Shown piece by piece: positions 50,424-59,269 of a DNA stretch of 64,000 nucleotides (position 1 is the stretch's first letter; each line of letters opens with the position of its first letter). The notes under the pieces were generated by a model. That model was not told the origin of the DNA. It did no database searches and saw only the letters and a program-made list of their open reading frames with translations. The stretch is from positions 124,001-188,000 of the forward strand of contig NZ_JBLZNC010000006.1 of the NCBI RefSeq assembly GCF_048553715.1, read 5' to 3'. The translations under genes and the position numbers were made by a program. The DNA comes from Sagittula sp048553715. Its GTDB lineage: Bacteria; Pseudomonadota; Alphaproteobacteria; Rhodobacterales; Rhodobacteraceae.

Positions 50424-51005
50424 TCAGTCGGGGCAGGCCGCGCCTGTGTCGATCCATGCCCGTGTAAGCTGGCCGAAAAGTTCCTGGCTTCCCGGGGCGG
50501 GGGCGCGTCCCTCACCGGGGTGCCATCCCCATCCCACCAGACCGTCCTCGGCCATGTGTTCATGGATCGCCTCCAGATCGCGGCCGCCATTGCGCTCGGG
50601 ATCTTTGAGCTGGGTACAGATCTCGGACAGGGTCAGCCCCTGCCAGCCCATCGACACCGGCGCAAGATGCCACGGATCGTGTCCCGGAATGCTCCCGGGT
50701 GAGCTGTTAAAGGCCTGATTCTCGTCGCCATGACAGGCGGTGCAATTCAGCCCGTCCGGTCCATGGTCGTCGGGGCCGCGCGTGATCGGGGGCATATGCG
50801 GGGTCATGTCATCGCCCTGTGTGGGCCGATCCCCCACCGGATGGCAGTTCAGACAGCGCGGATGTGTGATGACTTTTCCCATTTCCTCAAATAGCGCCTC
50901 AGACCGCGCGGTCTCGTCCTCGATGTTCGCGAAATCCTGTGGGGATTGAAGGTCTTGCGCCGCCACGGGCGCGGCAAGGGTCAGGGACAAGACAATGGCG
51001 CGCAT
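50424..51005 (-). CDS. periplasmic diheme cytochrome c (isoquinoline 1-oxidoreductase-associated type)
   Basis: 193 residues from the ATG at 51005 (MRAIVLSLTLAAPVAAQDLQ), with a short signal peptide cut after VAA. Two heme c sites, CLNCH and CTACH, lie in a conserved context (THPRCLNCHPVGDRPTQGDDM, GWGWHPGEGRAPAPGSQELFG). Similar proteins are annotated as isoquinoline 1-oxidoreductase subunits; the dehydrogenase itself is not in this window. It lies 51 bp after the P1 peptidase on the same strand. Confidence 0.8.
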   Translation of the reverse strand: MRAIVLSLTLAAPVAAQDLQSPQDFANIEDETARSEALFEEMGKVITHPRCLNCHPVGDRPTQGDDMTPHMPPITRGPDDHGPDGLNCTACHGDENQAFNSSPGSIPGHDPWHLAPVSMGWQGLTLSEICTQLKDPERNGGRDLEAIHEHMAEDGLVGWGWHPGEGRAPAPGSQELFGQLTRAWIDTGAACPD

Positions 51006-51056
51006 GGAAACCTCCGGCTGGCTGATGCAGGTCAACGCGCAACGCGGGGGATTGGT

Positions 51057-52061
51057 TCAGACATGGCCCGTGCCGGATAGCGTTTGGCGCAGCGTGGGCA
51101 GGGTGTCATTGGGGGCCGGGGTGGCCTCCCACACGGCGCGGGCGATGGCGCGTGACAGGCACAGGCTTGCGGCATGGCCCAGCATTGGCAGGGTCATGGG
51201 GTCCGCCTGTTTGGCCCCAGTGGCTGCGGCAAACACCAGATCACCATCCATAGGCGTGTGCGCGGGCAGAACGGCGCGCGCCATGCCGTCATGCGCGGCA
51301 ACAGCCAGCCTGTGGCACTGCGCCTTGTCCAGATCGGCATCGGTGGCAATGATGGCGATGGTCGTGTTGCCCTGCTGCGCCATGGTCTGCGCCTTGCGGC
51401 TGGGCGGCAGGGTCAGCGCGGGCTCCTGCGCGATGCCGAGACCACCGAACTCGGACCCGATTTCAAAGGGGGCCGCGTAAAAGTGCTGCCCCGACGGTGT
51501 GGTGACACTGCCCATCGGGTTGACCGCGACCAAGGCACCGACCGTGATCCCGTCTATCACCAAAGACGCAGAGCCAAGCCCCCCCTTATGCTGGGCAGTC
51601 TGGGCCCCCGTGCCCGCACCGACCGTGCCCAATGCGAAATCGGTGCAAGCGGCATCCAAGGCCGCGCGGCCCAAGGCAGGATAAGGGTTTTCGGCCCAAG
51701 CCTTGTCCCCGCCGTTCAGCAGATCAAACAGGATCGCGGCGGGCACAATCGGCACCCGTGCGGAAAACACCTCGAACCCCCGCCCCATGCGATGCAGCGC
51801 GTCCATCACCCCTTGGGCTGCGGCCAGCCCAAAGGCGCTGCCGCCCGACAGGACCAGCGCATCCACGCCCGGCGCGGATTTGTCGGGGGCCAGCAGGTCG
51901 GTTTCCCGTGTGCCCGGCGCACCGCCATGCACCGCTACGGACGCGGTCATCGGCGCATCGCCCAGCAGCACGGTTGTGCCGGAATTCAGGGTCAGGTCCT
52001 GCGCATTCCCGACGCGCAGCCCCGCGACATCGGTGATCAGGTTACGGGGTCCGGGGATCAT
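51057..52061 (-). CDS. P1-family (DmpA-like) peptidase
   Basis: 334 residues from the ATG at 52061 (MIPGPRNLITDVAGLRVGNA). N-terminal-nucleophile hydrolase signatures include LSGGSAFGLAAAQGVM and the likely self-cleavage region QQGNTTIAIIATDADL, where a Thr would become the new N-terminus. P1 enzymes are aminopeptidases acting on small peptides or beta-peptides. The start overlaps the end of the upstream ABC ATPase gene by 20 bp, linking peptide uptake to hydrolysis. Confidence 0.88.
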   Translation of the reverse strand: MIPGPRNLITDVAGLRVGNAQDLTLNSGTTVLLGDAPMTASVAVHGGAPGTRETDLLAPDKSAPGVDALVLSGGSAFGLAAAQGVMDALHRMGRGFEVFSARVPIVPAAILFDLLNGGDKAWAENPYPALGRAALDAACTDFALGTVGAGTGAQTAQHKGGLGSASLVIDGITVGALVAVNPMGSVTTPSGQHFYAAPFEIGSEFGGLGIAQEPALTLPPSRKAQTMAQQGNTTIAIIATDADLDKAQCHRLAVAAHDGMARAVLPAHTPMDGDLVFAAATGAKQADPMTLPMLGHAASLCLSRAIARAVWEATPAPNDTLPTLRQTLSGTGHV

Positions 52062-53661
52062 CGGTGGGCTCCTGTATTGGGTGGTTTTGGTCGATGGAGG
52101 GGTGTGTGTGGCCATGCGTCTCGGGCAGTTGCGGCATAGCGGCCAGCAGCCGTTTGGTGACGTGGTGCTTTGGGCTGGCAAAGATCTGTGCGGTGGGCGC
52201 GTCTTCGACGATCCGCCCCTGATCCATCACCAGAACCCTGTCGGTGATCGACTGCACTACACCCAGATCATGGCTGATAAACAGCCATGCCAGACCGCGT
52301 CGCGCGGACAGCCCCGCCAACAGGTCCAGAACCTGCGCGCGCACCCGCACGTCCAGCGCGGAAACGGCCTCGTCCAGAACGATCACATCAGGTTCGATGA
52401 CCAGGGCGCGGGCGATTGCCAGCCTTTGACGTTGGCCACCGGAAAAGGCGTGGATGTGCTTTTCGGTGTCGTCGGGGGACAGGCCGACATCCGTCAACGC
52501 CTGCGCAATCGCTGCATCCACTTGTGCCCGATCGGGATGGGGGCGGCGCAGGTGGAACGGCTCTGCCAGAAGGCGGCCAACTTTGTGACGGGGATTGAAG
52601 CTGCCGTAGGGATCTTGGAACACGACCTGAATGCGCGCCTTGGCCTGCCGGTCCGCAATCGGGTGATCGGCCAATGTGACCTGACCCCCGGCCAAAGGTT
52701 GCAGCCCCAGAAGCGCGCGCGCCAATGTGGATTTGCCGCAGCCGCTTTCCCCCACCAGCCCGACCCGTTCCCCGCTGCGCAGGATCAGGCTGACATGATC
52801 GAGGGTGGTTGCATCGGGCGTGCGGCGCAACCCGCGCCGCGGCTGTGGATAGCGCACGGTGATATCGTGGGCCTGCAGCAGTGGTCTGGCAGGCGGAGCG
52901 GGGGGCAGCGGGCTGCGATGTGACGAGGCCGCCAGCAGGCTGCGGGTATAGGGGTGCTGCGGATGGCGTAAAAGCTGTTCGGTGGCAGCGGTTTCGACAA
53001 TCTGGCCGTTCTGCATCACAGCGATTCGGTCCGCCATGCCAGAGACCACCGCCAGATCGTGACTGATGAGCATGAGCGTGCTACCATCCTCTTGAGTCAG
53101 CGATTTGAGCAGATCCAGAATTTGCGCTTGGGTCGTCACATCCAGCGCGGTTGTCGGCTCGTCTGCAATAATCAGGCGCGGGCGCAAGGCAATGGCCATG
53201 GCGATGACGACGCGCTGGCGTTGCCCGCCCGACAGCTCATGCGGGTAGCGCCCCGGCGGCACGTCTAGCCCCACCCGGTGCAGCAGCCCGCCAATGTCGG
53301 GAACCGGTCGGCCGTGAATGGTAAAGACTTCGGCAATTTGCTGGCCGATGGTGTGTAGCGGGTTCAGCGCCGTCATCGGCTCCTGAAACACCATTCCGAT
53401 TTGCGACCCGCGCAGCAGGTCGCGGGCGCGCGGGGCCAAATCTGTCAGTTCGGTGCCGCCCAAGGTGATGGTCCCACCCGTTCGCATGCGCGCGGGCAAA
53501 AGCCCCATCACCGCCAGCGCGGTCAGCGATTTGCCAGAACCGGACTCGCCCGTCAGCGCCAGCGTCTCGCCCGCATCCAGCGTCAGCGACACGTCATGGA
53601 GCAAACGCCGACCCGACAGGGTGACATCCAGCGACGAGATGGACAAAAGCGGCCCGGTCAT
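52042..53661 (-). CDS. dipeptide/oligopeptide ABC transporter ATPase, fused DppD-DppF
   Basis: 539 residues from the ATG at 53661 (MTGPLLSISSLDVTLSGRRL). Two complete nucleotide-binding domains: Walker A GESGSGKS and GESGCGKST, two LSGGQRQRV/FSGGQRQRL signatures, and Walker B IIADEPTTALD and IVLDEAVSALD. The two halves correspond to DppD and DppF, usually separate genes. The start overlaps the permease gene by 4 bp. An in-frame extension to 53904 is not ATPase-like. Confidence 0.93.
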   Translation of the reverse strand: MTGPLLSISSLDVTLSGRRLLHDVSLTLDAGETLALTGESGSGKSLTALAVMGLLPARMRTGGTITLGGTELTDLAPRARDLLRGSQIGMVFQEPMTALNPLHTIGQQIAEVFTIHGRPVPDIGGLLHRVGLDVPPGRYPHELSGGQRQRVVIAMAIALRPRLIIADEPTTALDVTTQAQILDLLKSLTQEDGSTLMLISHDLAVVSGMADRIAVMQNGQIVETAATEQLLRHPQHPYTRSLLAASSHRSPLPPAPPARPLLQAHDITVRYPQPRRGLRRTPDATTLDHVSLILRSGERVGLVGESGCGKSTLARALLGLQPLAGGQVTLADHPIADRQAKARIQVVFQDPYGSFNPRHKVGRLLAEPFHLRRPHPDRAQVDAAIAQALTDVGLSPDDTEKHIHAFSGGQRQRLAIARALVIEPDVIVLDEAVSALDVRVRAQVLDLLAGLSARRGLAWLFISHDLGVVQSITDRVLVMDQGRIVEDAPTAQIFASPKHHVTKRLLAAMPQLPETHGHTHPSIDQNHPIQEPTDDPRTP

Positions 53662-54473
53662 AGGCGCATGACCTTCAGCTTGGGATCCAGCCGGTCGCGC
53701 AGACCGTCGCCCAGCAGATTCAGCCCCAGCACGGTCAGCACGATCGCCAAACCGGGCAGGATGGCCACATGCGGCGCGATGGTGACCAGCGTTTGCGCAT
53801 CCGCCAGCATTCGGCCCCAACTGGGGGTCGGGGGCTGCGCGCCAAGGCCGACATAGCTCAGCCCTGCCTCGGCCAGAATGCCCAGCGAGAACTGGATCGT
53901 GCACTGCACAGTCAACAGATTGGCGATGTTGGGCAGGATATGTTCGGCGCTGATACGGGCGCGGGATTTGTCAAAGCTGCGTGCCGCAAGGATGAAATCA
54001 CGCTGCCACAGGGGCAGGGCCGCGCCCCGGCTGAGCCGCGCGAAAACCGGAATGTTGAATATGCCGATGGCGAGGATCGCGTTCAGCGCGGATGGCCCAA
54101 AACTCGCGGTGATCAGGATGGCGATGACCAGACTGGGGAAGGCGAACACCAGATCCGACAGGCGCGAGATCGCTTCGTCCAACAGGCCGCCGCGCTGGGC
54201 GGCAGCGGCCAGCCCCAACGGCACACCGACGCCTGCGCCAATGCCCACAGCGACCACCGCCACAGCGATAGAGGTGCGCGCCCCCGCCATCAGCATAGAC
54301 AGGATGTCCCGCCCGAAATGATCGGTCCCCAAGGGATGTGTCAGCGACGGCCCCTGAAGCTTGGCAGGGATGTTCATCGCGGTCACATCATAGGGGGTCC
54401 AGACCAGCGACAGCAGGGCGGCACCGATGGCGCAAAGGGTCAGCGCGGCCCCGATCCAGAAGGCGCGGGTCAT
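53658..54473 (-). CDS. peptide ABC transporter permease (DppC type)
   Basis: 271 residues with about six hydrophobic segments (MTRAFWIGAALTLCAIGAAL). The EAA-like loop is around SYVGLGAQPPTPSWGRML, typical of DppC/OppC. It overlaps the fused ATPase downstream and the DppB-type permease upstream by 4 bp each. Confidence 0.92.
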   Translation of the reverse strand: MTRAFWIGAALTLCAIGAALLSLVWTPYDVTAMNIPAKLQGPSLTHPLGTDHFGRDILSMLMAGARTSIAVAVVAVGIGAGVGVPLGLAAAAQRGGLLDEAISRLSDLVFAFPSLVIAILITASFGPSALNAILAIGIFNIPVFARLSRGAALPLWQRDFILAARSFDKSRARISAEHILPNIANLLTVQCTIQFSLGILAEAGLSYVGLGAQPPTPSWGRMLADAQTLVTIAPHVAILPGLAIVLTVLGLNLLGDGLRDRLDPKLKVMRL

Positions 54474-55420
54474 GCGGCTCTCCTGCGGCGCAGGCGCGGA
54501 TCGACGATGGCATAGGCGATGTCGGTCGCGAAATTGACCATGATCACCGCAAAGACCAGCAGCATGGTGACGGATTCAACAGTGATCAGATCCCGCTGCG
54601 AAATCGCCTGAAAGATCAGGCGCCCCAGTCCGGGCAGGTAGAACACCTGTTCGATGATAATGGCCCCCGCCAGCAGGAAGGAGAATTGCAGCCCCATCAG
54701 GGTCAGGACGGGGATCAGCGCATTGCGCAACCCGTGGCGGCGCAGCGCTTGACCGGGGGACAGCCCCTTGGCGCGGGCGGTGCGAATGTAATCCTCCTGC
54801 GCGGAGTCAATCAGGGAGGACCGCAGCACACGTGCAAGAATAGCTGCCTGCGGCAAGGCCAGCGCCACCGCAGGCAGCGTCAGGGCGCGCAGCGCGGCCA
54901 GGGGGTCGTCCCAGCCGGGAAACCCGCCCGAGGGAAACAGCCGCCATGTGATGGCAAAGACCAGCACAAGCAGCATGGCAAACCAGAAGTTCGGGATGGC
55001 CACGCCCAATTGCGCAGCCGCCATAACGCCCAGATCTCCGGCCCGACCACGGCGGGCGGCGGCGAACAGACCGGCGGGAATGGCCACCCCCACCGCCAGC
55101 ATCAGGGCAATCACCGCAAGCGGCAAAGACACCGCAAGCCGGTCCGCCACCAGATCGGCCACCGGCGTGCGATAGGTGTAGGAGGTGCCGAAATCGCCGG
55201 TCATCATGCCGGTGATCCAGTGCCAGTAGCGCGCCGGGGCCGCCATATCGAGATCGAGCTCCGCCCGCAGCGCGGCCAGCGTGTCGGGCTGGGCGTTGAT
55301 CCCCAACATAAAGGCTGCCGGATCGCCGGGCGCGATTTCCACCACGGCAAAGATCACCATGCTGGCTGCCAACAGGCTGAGAGCCAAAGAGAGCAGTCGT
55401 TTAACCAGATATGCCATCAT
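54470..55420 (-). CDS. peptide ABC transporter permease (DppB type)
   Basis: 316 residues from the ATG at 55420 (MMAYLVKRLLSLALSLLAAS); an ATG at 55417 follows directly. The N-terminal LVKRLL segment, the IAPGDPAAFMLG stretch and YIRTARAKGLSPGQALRRHGLRNALIPVL (EAA loop) are DppB/OppB hallmarks. It forms the transmembrane pore with the DppC-type protein. A 142-bp gap separates it from the binding-protein gene. Confidence 0.92.
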   Translation of the reverse strand: MMAYLVKRLLSLALSLLAASMVIFAVVEIAPGDPAAFMLGINAQPDTLAALRAELDLDMAAPARYWHWITGMMTGDFGTSYTYRTPVADLVADRLAVSLPLAVIALMLAVGVAIPAGLFAAARRGRAGDLGVMAAAQLGVAIPNFWFAMLLVLVFAITWRLFPSGGFPGWDDPLAALRALTLPAVALALPQAAILARVLRSSLIDSAQEDYIRTARAKGLSPGQALRRHGLRNALIPVLTLMGLQFSFLLAGAIIIEQVFYLPGLGRLIFQAISQRDLITVESVTMLLVFAVIMVNFATDIAYAIVDPRLRRRRAA

Positions 55421-55562
55421 GCAAGCCGTTTGGCCGAAGGCAGGGCGCAGGCCGTAAAATGGTCCCTGTGGTGCTGGCGTGCGTGCATGAAAACCCCCGT
55501 TTCGTGCCACTTGTGCGGCAGACCACGGGACAGCACAAGCTGTCCGTGATCCGCGTGACGGG

Positions 55563-57032
55563 TCACTCGCGCCAGCGCACGCCGGTCAGATCGGTGGCCT
55601 GCGTCGGCGCATTACGCCACAGCCCCTCCAGCCGGGCGTCCGCCACGGTGGGGTAGGCGAGCTGGAACAGGTAGGCGTTCACGTAATCGCTTGCGATGAT
55701 CTCTTGGGCCTGATGCAGCAGCGCGCTGCGATCCGTGGCATCGGCGGTGGAGCTAAGCGTGTCCAACACCTCGGCGAAGGCGGGGTTGTCATACTGAAAG
55801 TAATAGTCGGGCCGCGCGTAGATGCCGATATCCATCGGTTCTGTGTGGCTGACGATGCTTAGCCCGAAATCCTTGCCGCGAAACACCTCTTCGAGCCACT
55901 GCGCCCATTCCAGATTGGTGATCTCTGCGGTGATGCCGACCGCGCGCAATTGGGCGGCGATGATCTCGCCACCACGTCGGGCATAGGAGGGCGGCGGCAG
56001 CTTGAGGCTGGTGGTAAAGCCACCCGCCAGACCCGCCTCGGCCAGCAGGGCGCGGGCGCGATCGGGATCGTAGGCCGACAGGCCGGTCAGGTCGATGTAG
56101 TCGGGATTGTGCGGTGCGAAATGCGTGCCGATGGGCGTGCCCAGCCCGTACATTGCGCCGTCGATGATCGCTTGCCGGTCGATGGCATGGGCCACCGCCT
56201 GCCGCACACGGATGTCATCAAAGGGCGGCTGGCCATTGTTCATTGCCAGAATGGTCTCGCCTTCGGTGGAACCCGTCAGGACCTGAAACCGTGGGTCGGC
56301 CTCGAACTGGATCAGGTTCTCTGGCGCGGGGAAGCCTGCGAAGGCGTCTACGTCCTGCGCCATGACGGCGGCAAAGGCGGCAGTGGGGTCCGAGATGAAT
56401 TTGAACGTGGCCTCCGTCAGCGCGGGGGCGTCGCCCCAATAGCTGTCAAAAGCCGCAAGCGTGATGCTGTCGCCCTGCCGCCAGTCGACAAAGCGGAAGG
56501 GGCCGGTGCCTACGGGGGTGCTCTTGATATCTTCGATGCTTTCGGAGGCGACAATGACCGCATCCCCCCAAGCGAGGTTGAACAGCAAGTTCCCATCCGG
56601 AGCGGACAGGTCGATCTGCACCCTGCGCGGGTCCAGAACCGTGACCGCCTTGATGCCGGCGAACAGTTGTTTTTGCGCATTTGTGCTGTCCTCGGCACGG
56701 GCGCGGTCGAGGCTGAATTTCACATCCTCCGCGTCGAAACCGCTGCCGTCGTGAAAGACGGCCTCGGTCAGCTCGAACACATAGGTCAGCCCGTCGTCTG
56801 AGATCTCCCAGCTGCGGGCCAGACCGGGCTGGATCGCGCCGCTTTCGTCAAATTTGGTCAGCCCTTCAAAGACGTTCGAATACAGCACGCTGTCAATGGC
56901 CCCCGCTGCCGCAGAGGTCGGGTCCAGATGGGGCGGTTCCAATTGCAGCGCGATCGTCAGATCGGTCTGCTGGGCAAGGGCGGGCGTTGCGCAAAGCGCG
57001 CACAGCGCGAGGGTCAGGCGGGCAGATGTCAC
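55563..57032 (-). CDS. peptide ABC transporter substrate-binding protein (family 5)
   Basis: 489 residues from a GTG at 57032, 9 bp after AAAGGA. Signal peptide TSARLTLALCALCATPALAQ. The mature part has the family-5 pattern LTIALQLEPPHLDPTSAA, VFEGLTKFDESGAIQPGLARSWEIS, and YVFELTEAVFHDGSGFDAEDV. It binds peptides or similar ligands in the periplasm and feeds the permeases. It is the first gene of the operon reading down to the P1 peptidase and possibly the cytochrome. Confidence 0.92.
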   Translation of the reverse strand: MTSARLTLALCALCATPALAQQTDLTIALQLEPPHLDPTSAAAGAIDSVLYSNVFEGLTKFDESGAIQPGLARSWEISDDGLTYVFELTEAVFHDGSGFDAEDVKFSLDRARAEDSTNAQKQLFAGIKAVTVLDPRRVQIDLSAPDGNLLFNLAWGDAVIVASESIEDIKSTPVGTGPFRFVDWRQGDSITLAAFDSYWGDAPALTEATFKFISDPTAAFAAVMAQDVDAFAGFPAPENLIQFEADPRFQVLTGSTEGETILAMNNGQPPFDDIRVRQAVAHAIDRQAIIDGAMYGLGTPIGTHFAPHNPDYIDLTGLSAYDPDRARALLAEAGLAGGFTTSLKLPPPSYARRGGEIIAAQLRAVGITAEITNLEWAQWLEEVFRGKDFGLSIVSHTEPMDIGIYARPDYYFQYDNPAFAEVLDTLSSTADATDRSALLHQAQEIIASDYVNAYLFQLAYPTVADARLEGLWRNAPTQATDLTGVRWRE

Positions 57033-57345
57033 GGCAGGCGTCCTTTTATCCGGCGTGGCAAGGCATGGGGCACGATACCGACAGTGCTGTGTTTGCCGCA
57101 GGGGTGCAAGCGCGGCGGCCCTGCGGAAACGATCTGATGTTTGGGGCGTTGCTGTCGCGCTGGCCTTGGGCAAATGGGGCAGACGCAGGGTTTTTCCCCT
57201 AAAAGCTTTTACCCGTCATACCCAAATGCTATGTGGCGCTGCAGCGCGGCGCATGATACACCTGCGCAACTTTATGGCGGAAACGTTAGGGTTTCAGACA
57301 TATCCTGACCCGATGATGCCCGCTGTTTTGGAGGAGGAGCCTGAC
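57033..57345. other. 313-bp divergent intergenic region
   Basis: It lies between the substrate-binding protein gene and panB. It contains a perfect 12-bp palindrome TAAAAGCTTTTA at 57200-57211 and GCGCTGCAGCGC near 57236-57247. The panB RBS GGAGGAGGAG is at its right end. It probably holds promoters for both operons. No gene is supported in it. Confidence 0.4.
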
Positions 57346-58173
57346 ATGAGCACCACTGGACAGATCCGGGCCAAAACGCCCGAAGACATCCGCAACGCCA
57401 AGGGCGGGACGCCGTTGGTCAGTCTGACGGCCTACACCACGCCGATGGCGCAGATGATGGATGAGCATGTGGACTTTGTGCTGGTCGGGGATTCCGTCGG
57501 TATGGTGCTGCATGGCCTTGAATCGACGCTTGGCGTGACGATGGAAATGATGATTATGCACGCCCAAGCGGTGCAGCGCGGGCTGACGCGCGCGATGATG
57601 GTCGTGGACATGCCGTTCGGCTCTTACGAGGAATCCAAGGAGCAGGCCTTCCGCAACGCCGCGCGACTGATGCGCGAAACCGGCGCCCCTGCGGTGAAAC
57701 TGGAAGGCGGTGTCGAGATGGCGGAGACAATCGCCTTTTTGACGGCCCGTGGCATTCCCGTGATGGCGCATATCGGCCTGACGCCGCAGTCGATCCACAC
57801 GCTGGGCGGCTACAAGGTGCAAGGGCGCGGTGCGGCTTCGGGCAAGCTGTTGGCAGATGCCCGCGCGGTCGAGGGGGCGGGGGCCTTCGCTGTGGTTCTT
57901 GAAAAGATCCCGCAGGGTCTGGCCGATGCGGTGACCGCTCAGGTCAGCATTCCGACCATCGGGATCGGTGCCTCGGCGGGCTGTGACGGGCAGATCCTTG
58001 TGGTGGATGACATGCTGGGGCTGTTCACGGCCTTCAAGCCGAAGTTCGTCAAGCGCTACGGCACATTGGGCGAGGATGGCGAAGCGGCCATTGCGGCCTA
58101 TGCCGCAGAGGTGCGCGCACGGCAGTTTCCGGCCGCCGAGCATGTGTTTTCGGACGTGGGGAAATCGGCGTGA
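57346..58173 (+). CDS. panB: 3-methyl-2-oxobutanoate hydroxymethyltransferase
   Basis: 275 residues from the ATG at 57346 (MSTTGQIRAKTPEDIRNAKGG), after GGAGGAGGAG. Signature segments LTAYTTPMAQMMDEHVDFVLVGDSVGMV, VVDMPFGSYEES and AHIGLTPQSIHTLGG. It makes ketopantoate from 2-oxoisovalerate and methylene-THF. The stop overlaps the panC GTG by 4 bp. Confidence 0.96.
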   Translation: MSTTGQIRAKTPEDIRNAKGGTPLVSLTAYTTPMAQMMDEHVDFVLVGDSVGMVLHGLESTLGVTMEMMIMHAQAVQRGLTRAMMVVDMPFGSYEESKEQAFRNAARLMRETGAPAVKLEGGVEMAETIAFLTARGIPVMAHIGLTPQSIHTLGGYKVQGRGAASGKLLADARAVEGAGAFAVVLEKIPQGLADAVTAQVSIPTIGIGASAGCDGQILVVDDMLGLFTAFKPKFVKRYGTLGEDGEAAIAAYAAEVRARQFPAAEHVFSDVGKSA

Positions 58174-59045
58174 CGGCACAGGCAATGGCGGATCTGGCGG
58201 TGGTGACGCCGCGGATCCTGCGCACGCGCGCCGATCTGCGGGCTGTCGTGGCCGGTTGGCGCGCGGCGGGTGAGCGGGTTGGTGTGGTGCCCACAATGGG
58301 GGCGCTGCATGCGGGGCATCTGGCCTTGGTCGAGCGGGCAAAGGCGGAATGTGATCGCGTGATCACGACCCTGTTCGTGAACCCCAAGCAGTTCAACAGT
58401 GCCTCTGATCTGGAAAATTATCCCCGTACCGAAGACAGCGATTGTGCGCTGCTCGCCCCGTTGGGTGTGGATGTGCTTTATGCGCCGGACGTCGACCAGA
58501 TGTATCCCGCAGGGTTTGCTACCACCGTGTCTGTGACAGGGCTGACGGACGTGCTGTGTGGCGCGCATCGGCCCGGTCATTTTGACGGGGTGGCCACCAT
58601 TGTCACGAAGCTGTTGACCCAAACGGCTGCGGACCGCGCCTATTTCGGGGAGAAAGATTTCCAGCAGCTTCAGGTGGTGCGCCGTCTGGTGACGGATCTT
58701 GATCTGCCGGTCGAGGTGGTGGGCTGCCCGACGGTGCGCGAGTCTGATGGTTTGGCGATGTCGTCGCGCAACCGGCGCCTGAGCAACACCGGCCGCGCCG
58801 TGGCCCCTGTCTTGCTGGACCAGATGCAGACAATGGTAAAGGGCCTGCAGGCGGGATCTGCGATGGCGGAGCTGCGGGCGAAGGCCGAGCAAACCCTGCT
58901 GGCGTCGGGATTCGAGCGTGTGGAATATCTGGACCTTCGCGGCGTCGAGGATCTGGTGGCGCGGGAGCGGCTTGAGGGCGAATGCCGGCTGTTTGCGGCC
59001 GCATGGCTGGATGATGTCCGCCTGATCGACAATATCGCGGTTTAA
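58170..59045 (+). CDS. panC: pantothenate synthetase
   Basis: 291 residues from the GTG at 58170. Signatures PTMGALHAGHLALVERA (HIGH-like), FVNPKQFN, TIVTKLLTQTAADRAYFGEKDFQQL and SSRNRRLS (KMSKS-like). It condenses pantoate and beta-alanine with ATP. Coupled to panB by a 4-bp overlap. Confidence 0.96.
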   Translation: MTAQAMADLAVVTPRILRTRADLRAVVAGWRAAGERVGVVPTMGALHAGHLALVERAKAECDRVITTLFVNPKQFNSASDLENYPRTEDSDCALLAPLGVDVLYAPDVDQMYPAGFATTVSVTGLTDVLCGAHRPGHFDGVATIVTKLLTQTAADRAYFGEKDFQQLQVVRRLVTDLDLPVEVVGCPTVRESDGLAMSSRNRRLSNTGRAVAPVLLDQMQTMVKGLQAGSAMAELRAKAEQTLLASGFERVEYLDLRGVEDLVARERLEGECRLFAAAWLDDVRLIDNIAV

Positions 59046-59052
59046 GGTCCGG

Positions 59053-59126
59053 GGGGCGGACGCTGTTTGCCTGCGGCAAAGGCGCCCCGCCCACCGTCCC
59101 GCAACCGGCAACACCTCTCTGCCGGT
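59053..59126. repeat. nested palindromes after panC
   Basis: GGGGCG (59053-59058) and CGCCCC (59083-59088) enclose a perfect TTTGCC-TGC-GGCAAA hairpin (59066-59080). A separate ACCGGCA...TGCCGGT hairpin follows at 59104-59126. The nested GC-rich layout parallels 6364-6463. It may terminate panBC or be a dispersed element. Confidence 0.5.
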
Positions 59127-59269
59127 GTCGTGTCCTGGTCGCGTCATTTCCGGTTAAAAAGACGCTAATCCATTCTTTTGTATTGTCTGAAGCGGCCTGT
59201 CCTATTTGATCGAGCCCTGTGTTACACACGGCGTAGGCAGACGGCCTGCGACGCAATCCAAGGGGATCG

